A stretch of 64,000 nt of DNA from DASQHW01 sp963837155 (GTDB taxonomy: Bacteria; Actinomycetota; Acidimicrobiia; IMCC26256; PALSA-610), in assembly GCA_963837155.1 (NCBI GenBank), contig CAWIMB010000001.1, positions 558,001 to 622,000 on the forward strand. The letters run 5' to 3'. The notes under the pieces were generated by a model that worked only from the letters and a program-made list of their open reading frames with translations, ran no database searches and was not told the origin of the DNA. Positions 1 to 8,598 of the stretch are shown one piece after another. A program made the position numbers and the translations under genes. The first letter of the stretch is position 1; the number at the start of each line of letters is the position of its first letter.

Positions 1-1
1 G

Positions 2-599
2 GGACGCGACGTGCTGCATTGTCGGTACTGCCACGGATGGGAGGTGCGCGACAAGGAGATCGGCGTGCTCGCGAACGGACCCCGCTCGGTGCACCAGGCG
101 TTGCTCTTCCGTCAGTTGAGCGATCGGGTCACCTACTTCACGAACGGCACGCGCTTGCTCGACGACGAAGCCGAGCAGCTGGCGGCGCGCGACGTCCGCA
201 TCGTCGCCGGTCGCATCGATTCCCTCGTCGTCGCCGACAACGCTCTTTGCGGTGTGCAGTTGGAAGACGGCACCGTCGTCGACGCGCAGGCGTTCGCGGT
301 GATGCCCCACATGGTGGCGCGGCGCAGGTTTCCTCGACCGCCTCGGGTTGCATGTCGTGCCGCATCCGTCGGGCATCGGCGAACACGTAACGGTCGAAGC
401 GAATGGTCGCACGAACGTTCCCGGCGTGTGGGCCGCCGGCAACGTCACCGACATCGCGGCCCAAGTCGGCGCGTCCGCAGCCGCCGGAGCATTCGCCGCA
501 CCGCAGATCAACGCGGATCTCGTCGCCGAGGAAACCGCCGACGCGGTTGCCCGCTACCGGAACGTCGGTGCGGCGACCTCACGCGCAACGGGCGCGTAG
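2..599 (+). pseudogene. NAD(P)/FAD-dependent oxidoreductase, thioredoxin-reductase-like (5' truncated by window, frameshifted)
   Basis: The reading frame enters from the left edge and carries CRYCHGWE, the redox-motif region of a thioredoxin-reductase-like subfamily usually written CxYCHGWE. A Rossmann-like stretch follows. After residues VMPHMVAR (about 322) the frame breaks inside a GCGCGGCGC run and resumes one frame over with GFLDRLGL. It then reads through the FAD-binding tail GVWAAGNVTD to a TAG at 597-599. The N-terminal FAD domain lies outside the window. The family reduces small disulfide or quinone substrates with NAD(P)H; the substrate here is unknown. The single-base shift could be decay or a sequencing error. 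Confidence 0.75.
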
Positions 600-816
600 C
601 GGGGGCACACAGCGACGCCGCGTAGCAGCGCGGCGATGCCGAGAGCGGCGAGAGGGGTCGGCCCACCACCCGCCGAGTGCGACGCTGGCGATAAGTCCCG
701 ACGAGCAGCATTGCCGATAACACCGCGCAGAGCCTCGTTTGGTTCGCTTTCGATTGCTGCGCGAAGGCACCGAGTGCGGAGGCAAGCTTCCGCCTCGGAA
801 GGGGCGATCGCGCGTC

Positions 817-912
817 TCAGGTTGTGATGGTGATCTTGCCTCGCACGTGACCGGCGATCAGTTGCTGCATCGCGTCGGCCGCTTGATCGAGTGGATAGTT
901 GCGATCGATGCT
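817..912 (-). pseudogene. Zinc-type alcohol dehydrogenase, C-terminal tail only
   Basis: About 30 codons ending at 817 read SIDRNYPLDQAADAMQQL then GKITITT. This is the C-terminal signature of MDR quinone oxidoreductases and alcohol dehydrogenases, where the last helix precedes a GKxVI strand. Nothing upstream belongs to an MDR protein: the frame is joined directly to an integrase fragment at about 905-912. A second, longer MDR tail lies at 6609-7075, with PAIDRTYQLSQ at the equivalent place. It is therefore a remnant from a recombination or deletion event, not an expressed enzyme. Confidence 0.6.
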
Positions 913-1127
913 CGGCGTGGCGTGTCCCAGCCCCGTTGGGTAACGAACGCAACGAGATCGTCGGTCGTGAACGCGCCGACCGGCTTTCCCGGATGCAGCC
1001 GCTGGAGTTTGCGGTAGGTGTAGCCCCAGGTCGTACGCGTGGCCGCCGCACGCAACGAGCAGGCCCGATCCGCGTAGAACGCGTCGACGGTATCCGGCCA
1101 CAACAACAGGTCCGCTGGATCGGTCAT
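908..1127 (-). pseudogene. Tyrosine recombinase/integrase, N-terminal fragment (copy 1)
   Basis: The fragment begins MTDPADLLLWPDTVDAFYAD and continues through HPGKPVGAFTTDDLVAF to GWDTPR. It is nearly identical to the start of the longer integrase at 7295-8253 and to the fragment at 10380-10704. It covers only about 70 residues of the SAM-like core-binding domain and has no catalytic domain. Downstream it runs into an alcohol dehydrogenase tail. About 85 nt upstream of its ATG lies the first copy of the palindromic element (1202-1230), as with the other integrase 5' ends. Confidence 0.8.
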
Positions 1128-1201
1128 CGATATCTCCTCGTCGTCGGCGGTGCGTCGCGGACGACACGACATCGAACAACCCGATCACGCGCTCATGGCC
1201 T

Positions 1202-1230
1202 GGTCAGCGAGGGGGTTGGACGAACCCAAC
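1202..1230. repeat. Palindromic element, copy 1
   Basis: GGTCAGCGAGG leads into GGGTTGGACGAACCCAAC (1213-1230), whose arms GGGTT and AACCC face each other. It shares the left half with copy 4 and the core with copies 3 and 4. It diverges after AACCCAACG, lacking the ACTTGCAA tail of the others. It lies between the stop of the small membrane gene at 1235 and the integrase fragment starting at 1127. It may be a recombination site or a control element of the integrase. Confidence 0.6.
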
Positions 1231-1234
1231 GCGA

Positions 1235-1521
1235 TCAGAGCGCCGACCGTTCACCGACCTTGAGATCGTGCCTTCTCATCCGGTCGCGGATCTGCTCTTC
1301 GGTGATCGGGCCGGTCAGGGTGTTGGCGTGGTGTTGGAACGTGAGTCCGATGCCCCATCCGATGAGTGGGACGCGGGCCAGAACGGTCCTCTGGTGACGA
1401 GCCAGATCGTGATGAAAACGAGATTGAACGTGCCGTACGCGGTGAGGTGGGCGAGGAAGTCGCGCCAGCGTTGGAGTTGGGTCACGGTGCCGAGGAACGT
1501 GGAGTAGTTGGGGTTCGTCAT
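1235..1521 (-). CDS. 2TM-domain small membrane protein (frameshifted)
   Basis: The start ATG at 1521 overlaps the stop of the upstream membrane gene by ATGA. The first frame gives FLAHLTAYGTFNLVFITIW, a transmembrane helix. Near 1375 the frame shifts and continues PLIGWGIGLTFQHHANT, a second helix region, then a charged tail (EEQIRDRMRRHDLK) to a TGA at 1235-1237. Two helices joined by a short turn with a charged C-terminus fit the 2TM-domain family of small bacterial membrane proteins, often fused or adjacent to regulators. The function is unknown. The shift lies in a GC-rich run and may be an assembly error. Confidence 0.6.
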
Positions 1522-2354
1522 CGGGTCACCGCCTCGCGGCGACCTTGCCGGGCCCAGCTGCTCACACCGATGACTGAGGGGACGGTCACGAATGCGAACC
1601 ACGGGAAGCCGGCACCGTGGGCGGCCCACACGATGATGAGCGCGAGGTTGACGAGCGTCCAGCCGATGACCGCGTTGCGAAGCTCGTTGCTGCGAGGGCC
1701 GCGCCGGTTCGGTCCCGTCGTGCGTTCGCGTGTCACGGGAGCGGTCTTGGCGGCGGTGGGCTTGCGCCATCCGAGTGCGCGCATCGCTTTCGTGTTATCG
1801 CCGTTGGCGACGACCGCGACCGTGACAGTCGCGGCGAGCGCCCACAAGATGCTGCCGGTCAGCAACGCGTGCCCGCCGGGGATTCCTGCATGGGCTGCGT
1901 ACGCCGCGGACGCGATGGACATGATCGTGGTTGACGTTTCGCCTGCCGAGAACATCGCGGCCTTCGCCCAGGGCTTGGCTTGGCGCATCGAATCTCGGTC
2001 GGTGAGCGCTGACCACATCGGTAGCGCGCTCATGACCTGGCGGACGCCGGGCGGGTAGTTCTCGGGGTGGTCGGTGCCGCGCACGCCGTAGGCGCGGAAC
2101 CGGATGCCGAATATGCGGCCGACGGCAACGTGCGCGATGGCGTGGCTGCACAAGTAGATGGCGAGCCAGCCGCCGGCCAGCAGTCCGACCCGCACGCCCG
2201 CGACGGCATGGAGGTGGACGGCGGTCACGAGGACCGATGTGCCCACGGCGATGCCGGCGAGTTGGATGGCGTTCCCGCTGCGGATCGGGAGCTTGGCCCA
2301 CAGCTTCGGCATGGGCTTGGCGGAGGTCTCGGAGCCGGTCAGCGGTGCGGTCAT
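1518..2354 (-). CDS. Polytopic membrane protein, M50-like histidine motif, unknown function
   Basis: This is a 278-residue protein with about six hydrophobic segments. Residues near 70 read YLCSHAIAHVAVGRIFG, in which two histidines on a helix recall the HExxH-type motif of membrane-embedded M50 proteins. However, the glutamate is missing, so protease activity cannot be claimed. The last 50 residues (NAVIGWTLVNLALIIVW) form a 2TM-like hairpin resembling the next gene, with which it overlaps by 4 bp. Both are divergent from a TetR regulator at 2443, so TetR-controlled expression of a small membrane operon is the simplest inference. Confidence 0.6.
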   Translation of the reverse strand: MTAPLTGSETSAKPMPKLWAKLPIRSGNAIQLAGIAVGTSVLVTAVHLHAVAGVRVGLLAGGWLAIYLCSHAIAHVAVGRIFGIRFRAYGVRGTDHPENYPPGVRQVMSALPMWSALTDRDSMRQAKPWAKAAMFSAGETSTTIMSIASAAYAAHAGIPGGHALLTGSILWALAATVTVAVVANGDNTKAMRALGWRKPTAAKTAPVTRERTTGPNRRGPRSNELRNAVIGWTLVNLALIIVWAAHGAGFPWFAFVTVPSVIGVSSWARQGRREAVTR

Positions 2355-2376
2355 CGGAAGATCCTTTCCGTACAGT

Positions 2377-2434
2377 GTGTATCGTTACTCGGCCACCATA
2401 AACCTCCTCGACGAATTACGCAAGGCGTGTAACG
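2377..2434. promoter_or_regulatory. Divergent control region with CGTTAC/GTAACG half-sites
   Basis: The 88-bp gap between the divergent membrane operon (start 2354) and the TetR gene (start 2443) is AT-richer than its surroundings. It contains CGTTAC at 2383-2388 and GTAACG at 2429-2434, which are inverted relative to each other, and GTGTATCG near GTGTAACG. These are candidate operator half-sites for the TetR protein; the 40-bp spacing is wide, so they could be two separate sites. Inference only. Confidence 0.3.
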
Positions 2435-2442
2435 TATTTCGT

Positions 2443-3087
2443 ATGACGGTCGAGGACACCACCGAAAAGCGCCGGCCCGGACGGCCGCGCAACGACAGCT
2501 ACGACGATCAAATCCTCGACGCTGTCATGGCAATCCTCCTTGAGGACGGCTACTCGGGTCTCACGATCGACGGCGTCTCCGCCCGGGCCGAGGTCGGCCG
2601 CCCAACGATCTACCGGCGCTGGCCATCGAAACCGGCGCTGGTCGTCGCGGCCCTCGCGCGCAGCACCGGCCTGGCCCCCGCGCCCGACACCGGCTCACTT
2701 CGCGAGGAGCTGCTCGCGGTGCAAGACCACCAGGTGGCACTCATGAACTCCAACGGCTTTCGGCGAATCACACCCGGGCTCGTCGCCGACCTCAGCGCCG
2801 ACCCTGAACTCGCGCAGACCTACCTCGGTGAATACATCGCACCCCGACGACAATCAGTGTGGGACGCACTCCAACGCGGCATCGACCGCGGCGAACTCGA
2901 CCCCGACATCGACTTCGCGTTCATCTCCGACCTCCTCACCGGCCCCCTCTTCTACCGGGCCCTCGTGCGCGGCGAACGTCTCCACGCAGACGACGCCCAA
3001 CGAACCGTCGACGTCGTCCTCGCCGCATACGGCACCGGTTCCGCAAAAGCGCGCCGCGCGCCATCAAACCGTCCGCGCCGTCGGTGA
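2443..3087 (+). CDS. TetR/AcrR family transcriptional regulator
   Basis: The start is placed at ATG 2443, the first Met before the basic patch KRRPGRPR; earlier in-frame codons overlap the divergent gene. Residues about 15-65 form the TetR helix-turn-helix (ILDAVMAILLEDGYSGLTID, then VGRPTIYRRW). The C-terminal half is an all-helical ligand domain of the type seen in regulators with TIYRRWPSK motifs. It most likely represses itself and the divergent membrane operon at 1235-2354. The ligand is unknown. The arginine-rich tail (RRAPSNRPRRR) is probably disordered. Confidence 0.85.
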   Translation: MTVEDTTEKRRPGRPRNDSYDDQILDAVMAILLEDGYSGLTIDGVSARAEVGRPTIYRRWPSKPALVVAALARSTGLAPAPDTGSLREELLAVQDHQVALMNSNGFRRITPGLVADLSADPELAQTYLGEYIAPRRQSVWDALQRGIDRGELDPDIDFAFISDLLTGPLFYRALVRGERLHADDAQRTVDVVLAAYGTGSAKARRAPSNRPRRR

Positions 3088-3324
3088 GCCACTGCGAACT
3101 GTCGCGTCATCAACGTCTTGTGCGCCGCCACCGACGCGCAGCAGAGCACTCGCGGACGCCTCGGATCCGGCGTACTGGGACACCCCGGGTACGTCGTTCT
3201 GGGACGCGCGTTCGGGGACACCCGCGCTCTGCTCGGTCGGTCGGTCGGGATCGCTTAGCGCAACTTCGTGGTGAAGACGACGCGGATTGCTGCTCTGTCG
3301 TCGTGGGTCGACGGTGCCCGCCAA

Positions 3325-3639
3325 TCAGATGTGTGAGTCGGTGAGACGAACTGGAGCCGCAACCACGATCGAGGCGACGGCGAGCAGGATGGCGGGAATG
3401 GGATAGCCGCTGATGGCGAGGGCGATACCGGTAAAGATGAAGATCGCGATCTCGAGGACGAGCCGCTGCGGGTCGGGGAGTCGTCGAGTCGACTTGGGTG
3501 CGATGAGCCAGCCCCACGCGACGACGAGCGCAACTGGAAGCAGCACGGCGAGAAACCATCCGACGGCCGCGCCCACGACAACGAGAGCGGCGACGAGGCA
3601 GAGCTCGAGGAGGAACCGGACTGCTTCGAGCGCCTTCAT
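3325..3639 (-). CDS. YrdB-like DUF2568 membrane protein
   Basis: A 104-residue protein with four hydrophobic helices. It begins MKALEAVRFLLELCLVAAL and contains WGWLIAPKSTRRLPDPQRLVLE, which matches the DUF2568/YrdB pattern (FLLEL near the start, W-x-x-xAPKs, LPxPxRLxLE). The start overlaps the stop of the upstream TetR gene by 4 bp, so the two are translationally coupled. The family is widespread in actinobacteria and firmicutes and has no assigned biochemical role. Confidence 0.75.
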   Translation of the reverse strand: MKALEAVRFLLELCLVAALVVVGAAVGWFLAVLLPVALVVAWGWLIAPKSTRRLPDPQRLVLEIAIFIFTGIALAISGYPIPAILLAVASIVVAAPVRLTDSHI

Positions 3640-4208
3640 CGCAACGTGGACCAGTTCGTGAAGGCGATGTCGAGGGCGGCGATCATCAGCCGGAACGATT
3701 CTTCGACGCTCTCGGGCATGCCGAACGCGCCGCTTGCTTCTTGGGCGACGAAGCCGTGGAGCGCGGAGCGGTACATGCGAATGGCGTCCACGGCGTCGAT
3801 GCCTTCGATGCCGTAGCCGCGCATGACCGCGATCGCGACATCGAGCGCGTCTCGGCTCACGGCGGTGTGCTCTTCATCGTCGGGGCTCGGTGCTCGCATG
3901 GTGGCGGAGTAGAGGCCGGGCCGTTCCTTCGCGAACGCGCGGTAGGCGTGCGCAACCGCTGCGAGCGCATCTCTGCCGGAACGGCCCACCGCCGCCCTGC
4001 TGAGGGCGGCGGCCAGGTGTTGCATGCCGAGGACGGCCAAGTCTCGCTGCAATCCGTCGAGTCCTTCGATGTGCTTGTAAAGCGAGGGGAGAGCGACACC
4101 GAATCGTTGGGCGACAGCGGCGAGGGTGAGCTGCTCGAGCCCGACCTCGTCGGCGACGGTCGCGGCTTCGGTGACGACGCGCTCGGTGGTGAGTCCAGCG
4201 CGGGGCAT
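3636..4208 (-). CDS. TetR/AcrR family regulator with WHG-type C-terminal domain
   Basis: The N-terminal HTH covers residues about 8-55 (RVVTEAATVADEVGLEQLTL, then GVALPSLYKHI). The LPSLYKHIxGLDxL and later SALHGFVAQEASGAFGMPES segments are typical of the TetR branch with a WHG C-terminal domain. The gene sits in a tight minus-strand run: membrane protein (4858-4208), this regulator, YrdB-like protein, with 1-nt and 4-nt overlaps. It probably autoregulates that operon. A C-terminal fragment closely resembling its end occurs at 6362-6460. Confidence 0.85.
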   Translation of the reverse strand: MPRAGLTTERVVTEAATVADEVGLEQLTLAAVAQRFGVALPSLYKHIEGLDGLQRDLAVLGMQHLAAALSRAAVGRSGRDALAAVAHAYRAFAKERPGLYSATMRAPSPDDEEHTAVSRDALDVAIAVMRGYGIEGIDAVDAIRMYRSALHGFVAQEASGAFGMPESVEESFRLMIAALDIAFTNWSTLR

Positions 4209-4858
4209 CAGTGACCCTGGCGGCCCGCCGCGACACCGGTGTAGCCGACCCAGACCAACAGCAGCACGAGCGACAGCTCAGCGGAGACCAAGAGCGCGGT
4301 GGTGGCGGCGGCGTACGCGATGCCGGACACGATGAGTGCGGGGACGGCGACCGTGCCGGTGATCGTCATCTTCTTGCCGATCATCCCGGTCGAGCGGAAG
4401 ATGTTCACGCTCGCGGCGATCATCACAGCCAAGGCGATCATCTTGAACCCGTCGATACGGTCGATCGTGTGGGCCAGCGTCGCGGTCGTGGACCCGGTCG
4501 AAACGACGCTGCGGTACACATCGAGGGCGCACTGCGCCAGCGACAAGCCGATGGCGGTCAGGCCGGCGCGGTAAGCGAGGCGGGTCGAGCGGCCAACGCG
4601 CTCTACCGCCACCAGCACCCCGAGGAGAGCGAGCGCGGCGACGCCGTGGATGAGGAGCGACTGGATCGTGCTCATCACTTGGTGGTCGGCGAAGTAGCGG
4701 GCGATCTCGGTGTCCGATGCGTTCGAGGCGGGGCCGACGCCGAAGGCGGTGAGGCCGACGACCCAGGCGCCGACGTAGGTGAGGCCGGCGATCTTCGGCC
4801 AGTTGCGGCGGCTGCGCTCGGTGGTGGCGGTTCCTTGGAGTGTGACGGTGGCGGTCAT
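4208..4858 (-). CDS. DUF4386-like polytopic membrane protein
   Basis: The start ATG at 4858 is preceded by AAGGGAGACTCCA, a good ribosome-binding site. The 216-residue product has about six transmembrane helices. A loop of ASNASDTEIARYFADHQ follows the first helix, as in small DUF4386-type membrane proteins. Family assignment is tentative; the function is unknown. It is the first gene of a three-gene operon with a TetR regulator and a YrdB-like protein. The upstream 60 bp are AT-rich (AGCTATTAGCCTTAGCCAAC), a likely promoter. Confidence 0.6.
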   Translation of the reverse strand: MTATVTLQGTATTERSRRNWPKIAGLTYVGAWVVGLTAFGVGPASNASDTEIARYFADHQVMSTIQSLLIHGVAALALLGVLVAVERVGRSTRLAYRAGLTAIGLSLAQCALDVYRSVVSTGSTTATLAHTIDRIDGFKMIALAVMIAASVNIFRSTGMIGKKMTITGTVAVPALIVSGIAYAAATTALLVSAELSLVLLLVWVGYTGVAAGRQGH

Positions 4859-5000
4859 TGGAGTCTCCCTTCGGCCTGGCCGAGCTGAGCTAGTCGTGAT
4901 AGCCATTAAGCTATTAGCCTTAGCCAACCTTGTCAAGGGGATTCGCAGAACCACCGATGTCGCCCATCAGTGCAGCGTCGACAGGGTGCAAGCTCCCCAG

Positions 5001-5952
5001 GTGAAGCGAGCCTCCCTCATCGCGCTCGGCGCCGTGATCGCAGCCGGCGCGGCTTTCGAACGAAGCTCGCAAGGTCACGAGCAGCCGCCCGATGGTCGCC
5101 GCGTGGACGTCGACGGCTACGGCGTCCGCGTGTGCGAACAAGGCGCTGGTCCTGCGGTCGTGATCGTGACCGGAGCGGGTGACTGCTTCGCCTCGTGGCG
5201 TGCCGTCGTCGACCGGCTGTCCGACGCTGCGCACGTAATCGGGTACGACCGTCCTGGGATCGGCTACAGCGAGCCCGGTCCTCCCCCGAACACCGAGCGC
5301 TACCTGCGCGAGCTCGATCGAGTCGTCGACGCGATCGCAGGGGGACCGTCGTGCTCGTCGGTCACTCCCTTGGCGGTCTCATCGTTCGCCTCTACGCTCG
5401 ACAACACGAGGACAAGTTCGCGGAATGGTCCTCGTCGATGCCACCCCCGAAGCAATCGCCGACGATCCCGGCGCCAAGGCAGGCTTCGCAGTCTCAAGCG
5501 CCATCGCGGCCGCGCTCAAGACGCTGTCACCGGTCGGGCTGCCGCGGGTCCTTCTCCGAGCCAACGCGATGCCGCTGTATCCCGAACAAAAGCTATTCCG
5601 CAACCACATCACCGCGGACGGCTACCAACGATGGCAAGACGCCGTGTGTCGCAGCATCGCCGGAGCCACCGCGGCCGAGTTGCGATCGGTCCTTCCGAGT
5701 GTCGACAACGCTCGTCGGACGCGCGACACAGCATCAGAACCAGAGTTCGGAGAACTCCCCGTCGCGGTACTCGGCAGCAACGCGTTCGGCGACAAATGGC
5801 TCGCATGGCAAAGGGAACTCCGCGAACAATCCACCGACAACACTTTCATAGAAACGGGCACACGCTCGCACAACATCCACATGCGACATCCAGACCTCGT
5901 CGCCGACGCCATTCGCGAAGTCGCGCATCGATCCGGCAGCAGTCGAGCCTAA
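5001..5952 (+). CDS. Alpha/beta hydrolase (two frameshifts)
   Basis: A GTG at 5001 opens a signal-like N-terminus (KRASLIALGAVIAAGAAF). Next come the fold's early strands and GIGYSEPGPPP. In the GGGGG run at 5340-5344 the frame shifts, and the next frame supplies VVLVGHSLGGLIVRLYA, whose GHSLGG is the nucleophile elbow. A second shift near 5420 (an apparent loss of one G) leads to MVLVDATPEAIADD and the C-terminal half, including a possible catalytic His in SHNIHMRHPDLV. All pieces are in order and none is missing, so the enzyme may be intact in the real genome. The substrate is unknown. Confidence 0.7.
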
Positions 5953-5959
5953 GCTGCCC

Positions 5960-6259
5960 TCAGGTATCGATCGTGCGGACCACTCTGTAGAGCGTCGGTA
6001 ACGCCGGAAAGTCCTTCATCGGCGCCGTCAGCTCGACGAACTCGTCGGAGCTGATCGCAGCGAGAAACTGCTCGGGTGTATCCATCTCAGCAACGTTGAC
6101 GAACGCGAACTTCGGGTTCGGGGTCACTGCTTGATGGAGACGTGTCCATCGAAAGCCGGGCTGGCGCGCCATGTACTCGGCAGCCGCATCCCACATCGAC
6201 GTGAAGTCGTCCTCACGGCCTGCGGGCACCTCGAACGGGTTGATGAGGATCACTCCCAT
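5960..6259 (-). CDS. Antibiotic biosynthesis monooxygenase (ABM)-domain protein
   Basis: A 99-residue single-domain protein, the length of one dimeric alpha-beta barrel (ferredoxin-like) unit. Typical ABM features are MGVILINPFEVPAG at the start, the helix DDFTSMWDAAAEYMARQPGF and HQAVTPNPKFAFVNVAEM before the last helix. Family members are cofactor-free monooxygenases, heme-degrading enzymes or simply small-molecule binders, so no reaction is claimed. It converges with the alpha/beta hydrolase. Confidence 0.75.
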   Translation of the reverse strand: MGVILINPFEVPAGREDDFTSMWDAAAEYMARQPGFRWTRLHQAVTPNPKFAFVNVAEMDTPEQFLAAISSDEFVELTAPMKDFPALPTLYRVVRTIDT

Positions 6260-6361
6260 ACGTCGTTCCTCCTAACTTGCCTACGAGACAACGAGGCCCG
6301 GGGTCGGCGCGCGATCAAGCGAGTGCACGAGACTTCCTCGAGGATTGGATCGCGTGCCGCA

Positions 6362-6460
6362 TCATGAACTGAACGCGACGTCGAGGACGTCGATCATGAG
6401 ATCGTAGGACTCGTCGGTGCTCTCGGCCATGCCGAACCTGCCGGCTCGCAAGCCCGGACT
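6362..6460 (-). pseudogene. TetR regulator C-terminal remnant
   Basis: Roughly 28 codons ending at 6362 read AGRFGMAESTDESYDLMID then VLDVAFSS. They align with the C-terminus of the TetR protein at 3636-4208 (GAFGMPESVEESFRLMI, ALDIAF). Upstream sequence is not TetR-like and has no HTH. This is the 3' end of a paralogous regulator, truncated by rearrangement. Confidence 0.55.
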
Positions 6461-6608
6461 CAGCCCCGGCGTTCGGAGAAACCCGCGCCCCGGGGTTATG
6501 GGCCGCGGGTATGGAGCAGGTGTGATTCTCACGTTGGCGTGACGTCGTGGCGGGAAAAGGAATGCAGTTGCCGTGAGCCGAACGGGACGCGTTGTGGGAG
6601 CCACCTCG

Positions 6609-7075
6609 TCAAACGGTGATGACAACCTTTCCTTGGGCGCGGTTTTCGCTCACGTACTGAATCGCCTCCGGCGTCTGGCTCAGCTGGTAGGTGCGGTCGA
6701 TGGCGGGTGCGACTTGTCCGTCCTCGATGAGATCGCGGAGCACGTTCAGGTCTTTGGAGTTCTCCGACGAAGCGAGCATGCCCAGCGCCTGGCGCACGAA
6801 CAGGCACAGCAGCACTGCGCGCAGCGACCGGTCGAACCCGCCGAGCCAGCGTCCGCCGGTCTCGCCGCCGACGATCACCAGCGTTCCTCGCGCAGTGAGA
6901 GCTCGACGAAGGTGCGACAGTCGGCGATTGCCTCCGATGTCGAGGATGACGTCGTAGCGGTGGTCGCCCACGTTGAAGTCGTCGCGGGTGTAGTCGATGA
7001 CGTCGTCGGCGTCGAGGGATCGGACCAGGTCCATCTTGGTAGTGCTGCACACGCCGGTGACTTCGGCACCGAACG
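6609..7075 (-). pseudogene. Zinc-type alcohol dehydrogenase/quinone oxidoreductase, C-terminal half
   Basis: The frame carries AFGAEVTGVCSTTKMDLVRS, then ADDVIDYTRDDF and YDVILDIGG, and ends GKVVITV. This is the Rossmann domain and C-terminal helix of an MDR family NAD(P)H oxidoreductase. The zinc/catalytic N-terminal domain is absent: upstream of about 7075 the sequence changes to one that reads sensibly only on the plus strand. It is homologous to, but distinct from, the ADH tail at 817-912. Confidence 0.65.
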
Positions 7076-7294
7076 CCTCTTCACCGGCCAGCCCATCGAC
7101 GACCGAATCGCCGATCAGGTCGCGCGCATCGTCACGGCCGGCGCAGCCTCAGCACACGACTAAACCCCGCTCCCCGCCGTGTCCCAGAACGCGCGCCGAT
7201 TGACTCAGGGCGACATATCACCGAAGTGCCGATCGTGGAGACCCAAACGATTCCCGACGCGCGCTACGGCCGGAAGGACCAAGCGGCGAAGTGA
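7076..7294 (+). other. Junction segment with two short plus-strand gene-tail remnants
   Basis: On the plus strand about 7066-7163 read LFTGQPIDDRIADQVARIV and end in a stop at 7163. A second run, about 7210-7294, reads ITEVPIVETQTIPDARYG and ends at 7294, back-to-back with the integrase stop. Both have protein-like composition, but neither has a start or a recognisable family. They look like C-terminal scraps of genes cut by recombination. Low confidence. Confidence 0.25.
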
Positions 7295-8253
7295 TCACAG
7301 TTCGATCGTGAATGCGTGCATGCGGCGACGAACGCGCAGCGGGTTGTCGGTGAGATACGCCTGGGTCGCGTCGAGCGTGTCGTGGCGCATGACGACTCGG
7401 ATGTCCTGCAGCGGCATCCGCCGCGCGCGTCGAGCGTGCCCGCGAGCGTGCGGCGCAAGTCGTGCGGCCGCAGGTACGCGACACCGATCTGGCTTCCGTG
7501 GCGGTTGATGACCTGACGGATCCCTTCGATGCTCAACGCCTTCACCGGTTGTCGCACCGTGATCGACGCCTTGTCGCCGTACGGTGCCGCGAGCACAGGA
7601 ACTACCGGCCAACGCGACTCGAACCCGTGCTCGTCGGCGAACGCCGCATGCCACCTTCGGACCTGTGCGTCGAGCTGCGGTGGCATCACGACGGTCCCTG
7701 GCTTGGCGCCCTTGCCGACAACCTCGATGATTCCGTGGTCGACATCGACGTCGCACCAGCGCAGGCGGTGCAGCTCTCCGGTCCGAAGCCCAGCGAACAA
7801 TCCGAGCATCAACAAGCTGCGGTCGCGTTGTGAGGAGGTGTCGTTACCGTCGACGGTGCGCAACAGCGCGGCGATCTGGGTTTCTGTGAGCCAGTGCGGC
7901 TGCCAGGTCCTTACTCGTCGGATGCGAACGAGTTGGCCGAGCCGCCACGCGGGGTCGATCGTGATCCGTTCGGCGTGGTGCGCCCAACCGAACAGTGACT
8001 GCATCGCGATGCGGTAGTTGCGCGCGGTCGCGGATGACCAGCGCGGCGTGTCCCAGCCGCGTTGGGTAACAAACGCGACCAGGTCGTCGGTCGTGAACAA
8101 ACCGACGGGCTTCCCGGGATGCCGGCGCTGCAACATGCGGTACGTGTAGCCCCACGTCTTGCGCGTCGCCGCGGAGCGGATCGAACAAGCACGATCGGCG
8201 TAAAACGCGGCGACGGTGTCGGGCCACAACAACAGGTCGGCGGACTCGGTCAC
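7295..8253 (-). CDS. Tyrosine recombinase/integrase (one frameshift near 7425)
   Basis: The sequence begins MTESADLLLWPDTVAAFYAD, a SAM-like core-binding domain (about residues 10-110). A catalytic domain follows with GLFAGLRTGELHRLRW (first Arg), RPHDLRRTLAG (His and second Arg), then, after a single-base shift, VVMRHDTLDATQAYLTDN (third His and nucleophile Tyr). The full R-H-R-H-Y set is therefore encoded across two frames. The length (about 320 aa) is usual for phage/Xer-type recombinases and it lacks the extra IntI region. It is the only near-complete copy of a family whose 5' end occurs three times in 10 kb. Confidence 0.85.
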
Positions 8254-8598
8254 GGTGCCTCCTCGTGTGAATGGCTATCGGCGACGACGACGTGCGTCGC
8301 AGACGGCCGTACACACTGGAGGACTCGGCGCATCCGGTCACAGAATCAGCGGCGAGGGGGTTGGGCTAACACGACGACTTGCATTTGCGTCGCTGATGTT
8401 GGCGCCCGCTCAAGGCAAGCGTCCGTTGCGCAGAAACACCACCGTGCAGGTTCGGAGAAACGAGCGGTTGGAGCGTTGAGCATGGCCGTCCCCGCAATGT
8501 CAACAATGAAGAATCGACTCAACGAGGTGTAGGCGTCTCCGAGCCGGCGTTACGGGGCGCGCATCTGGCCGACCAGGCGCAGAGCTGTGCGGTCCGCG
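8254..8598. other. Non-coding stretch upstream of the integrase
   Basis: No convincing gene is seen in these 345 bases. It contains the integrase leader (GGAGGCACCGTG just before the start, a good ribosome-binding site) and element copy 2 at 8351-8383. The leader segment GTGCGTCGCAGACG resembles GTGCGTCGCGGACG upstream of integrase copy 1, showing that homology extends beyond the coding sequence. Confidence 0.5.
8351..8383. repeat. Palindromic element, copy 2
   Basis: GGCGAGGGGGTTGGGCTAAC followed by ACGACGACTTGCA. It retains GGGGGTTGG, the AAC of the right arm and the ACGACTTGCA tail shared with copies 3 and 4. The right arm has lost the perfect AACCC. The GGGTT core (8358) lies about 105 nt upstream of the integrase start at 8253, in the same orientation as copies 1 and 3. 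Confidence 0.6.

Noticed and set aside
600..816. Possible small plus-strand gene 636-827
   Set aside because: Arg/Ala-rich composition, no ribosome-binding site and no family resemblance; likely degraded spacer.
1518..2354. Calling the membrane protein an M50 metalloprotease
   Set aside because: The HExxH glutamate is missing and no second metal-ligand motif was found.
3088..3324. TGGGACAC/TGGGACGCG repeats after the TetR gene
   Set aside because: Short, imperfect and few; could not be extended to a repeat family, and no gene is supported here.
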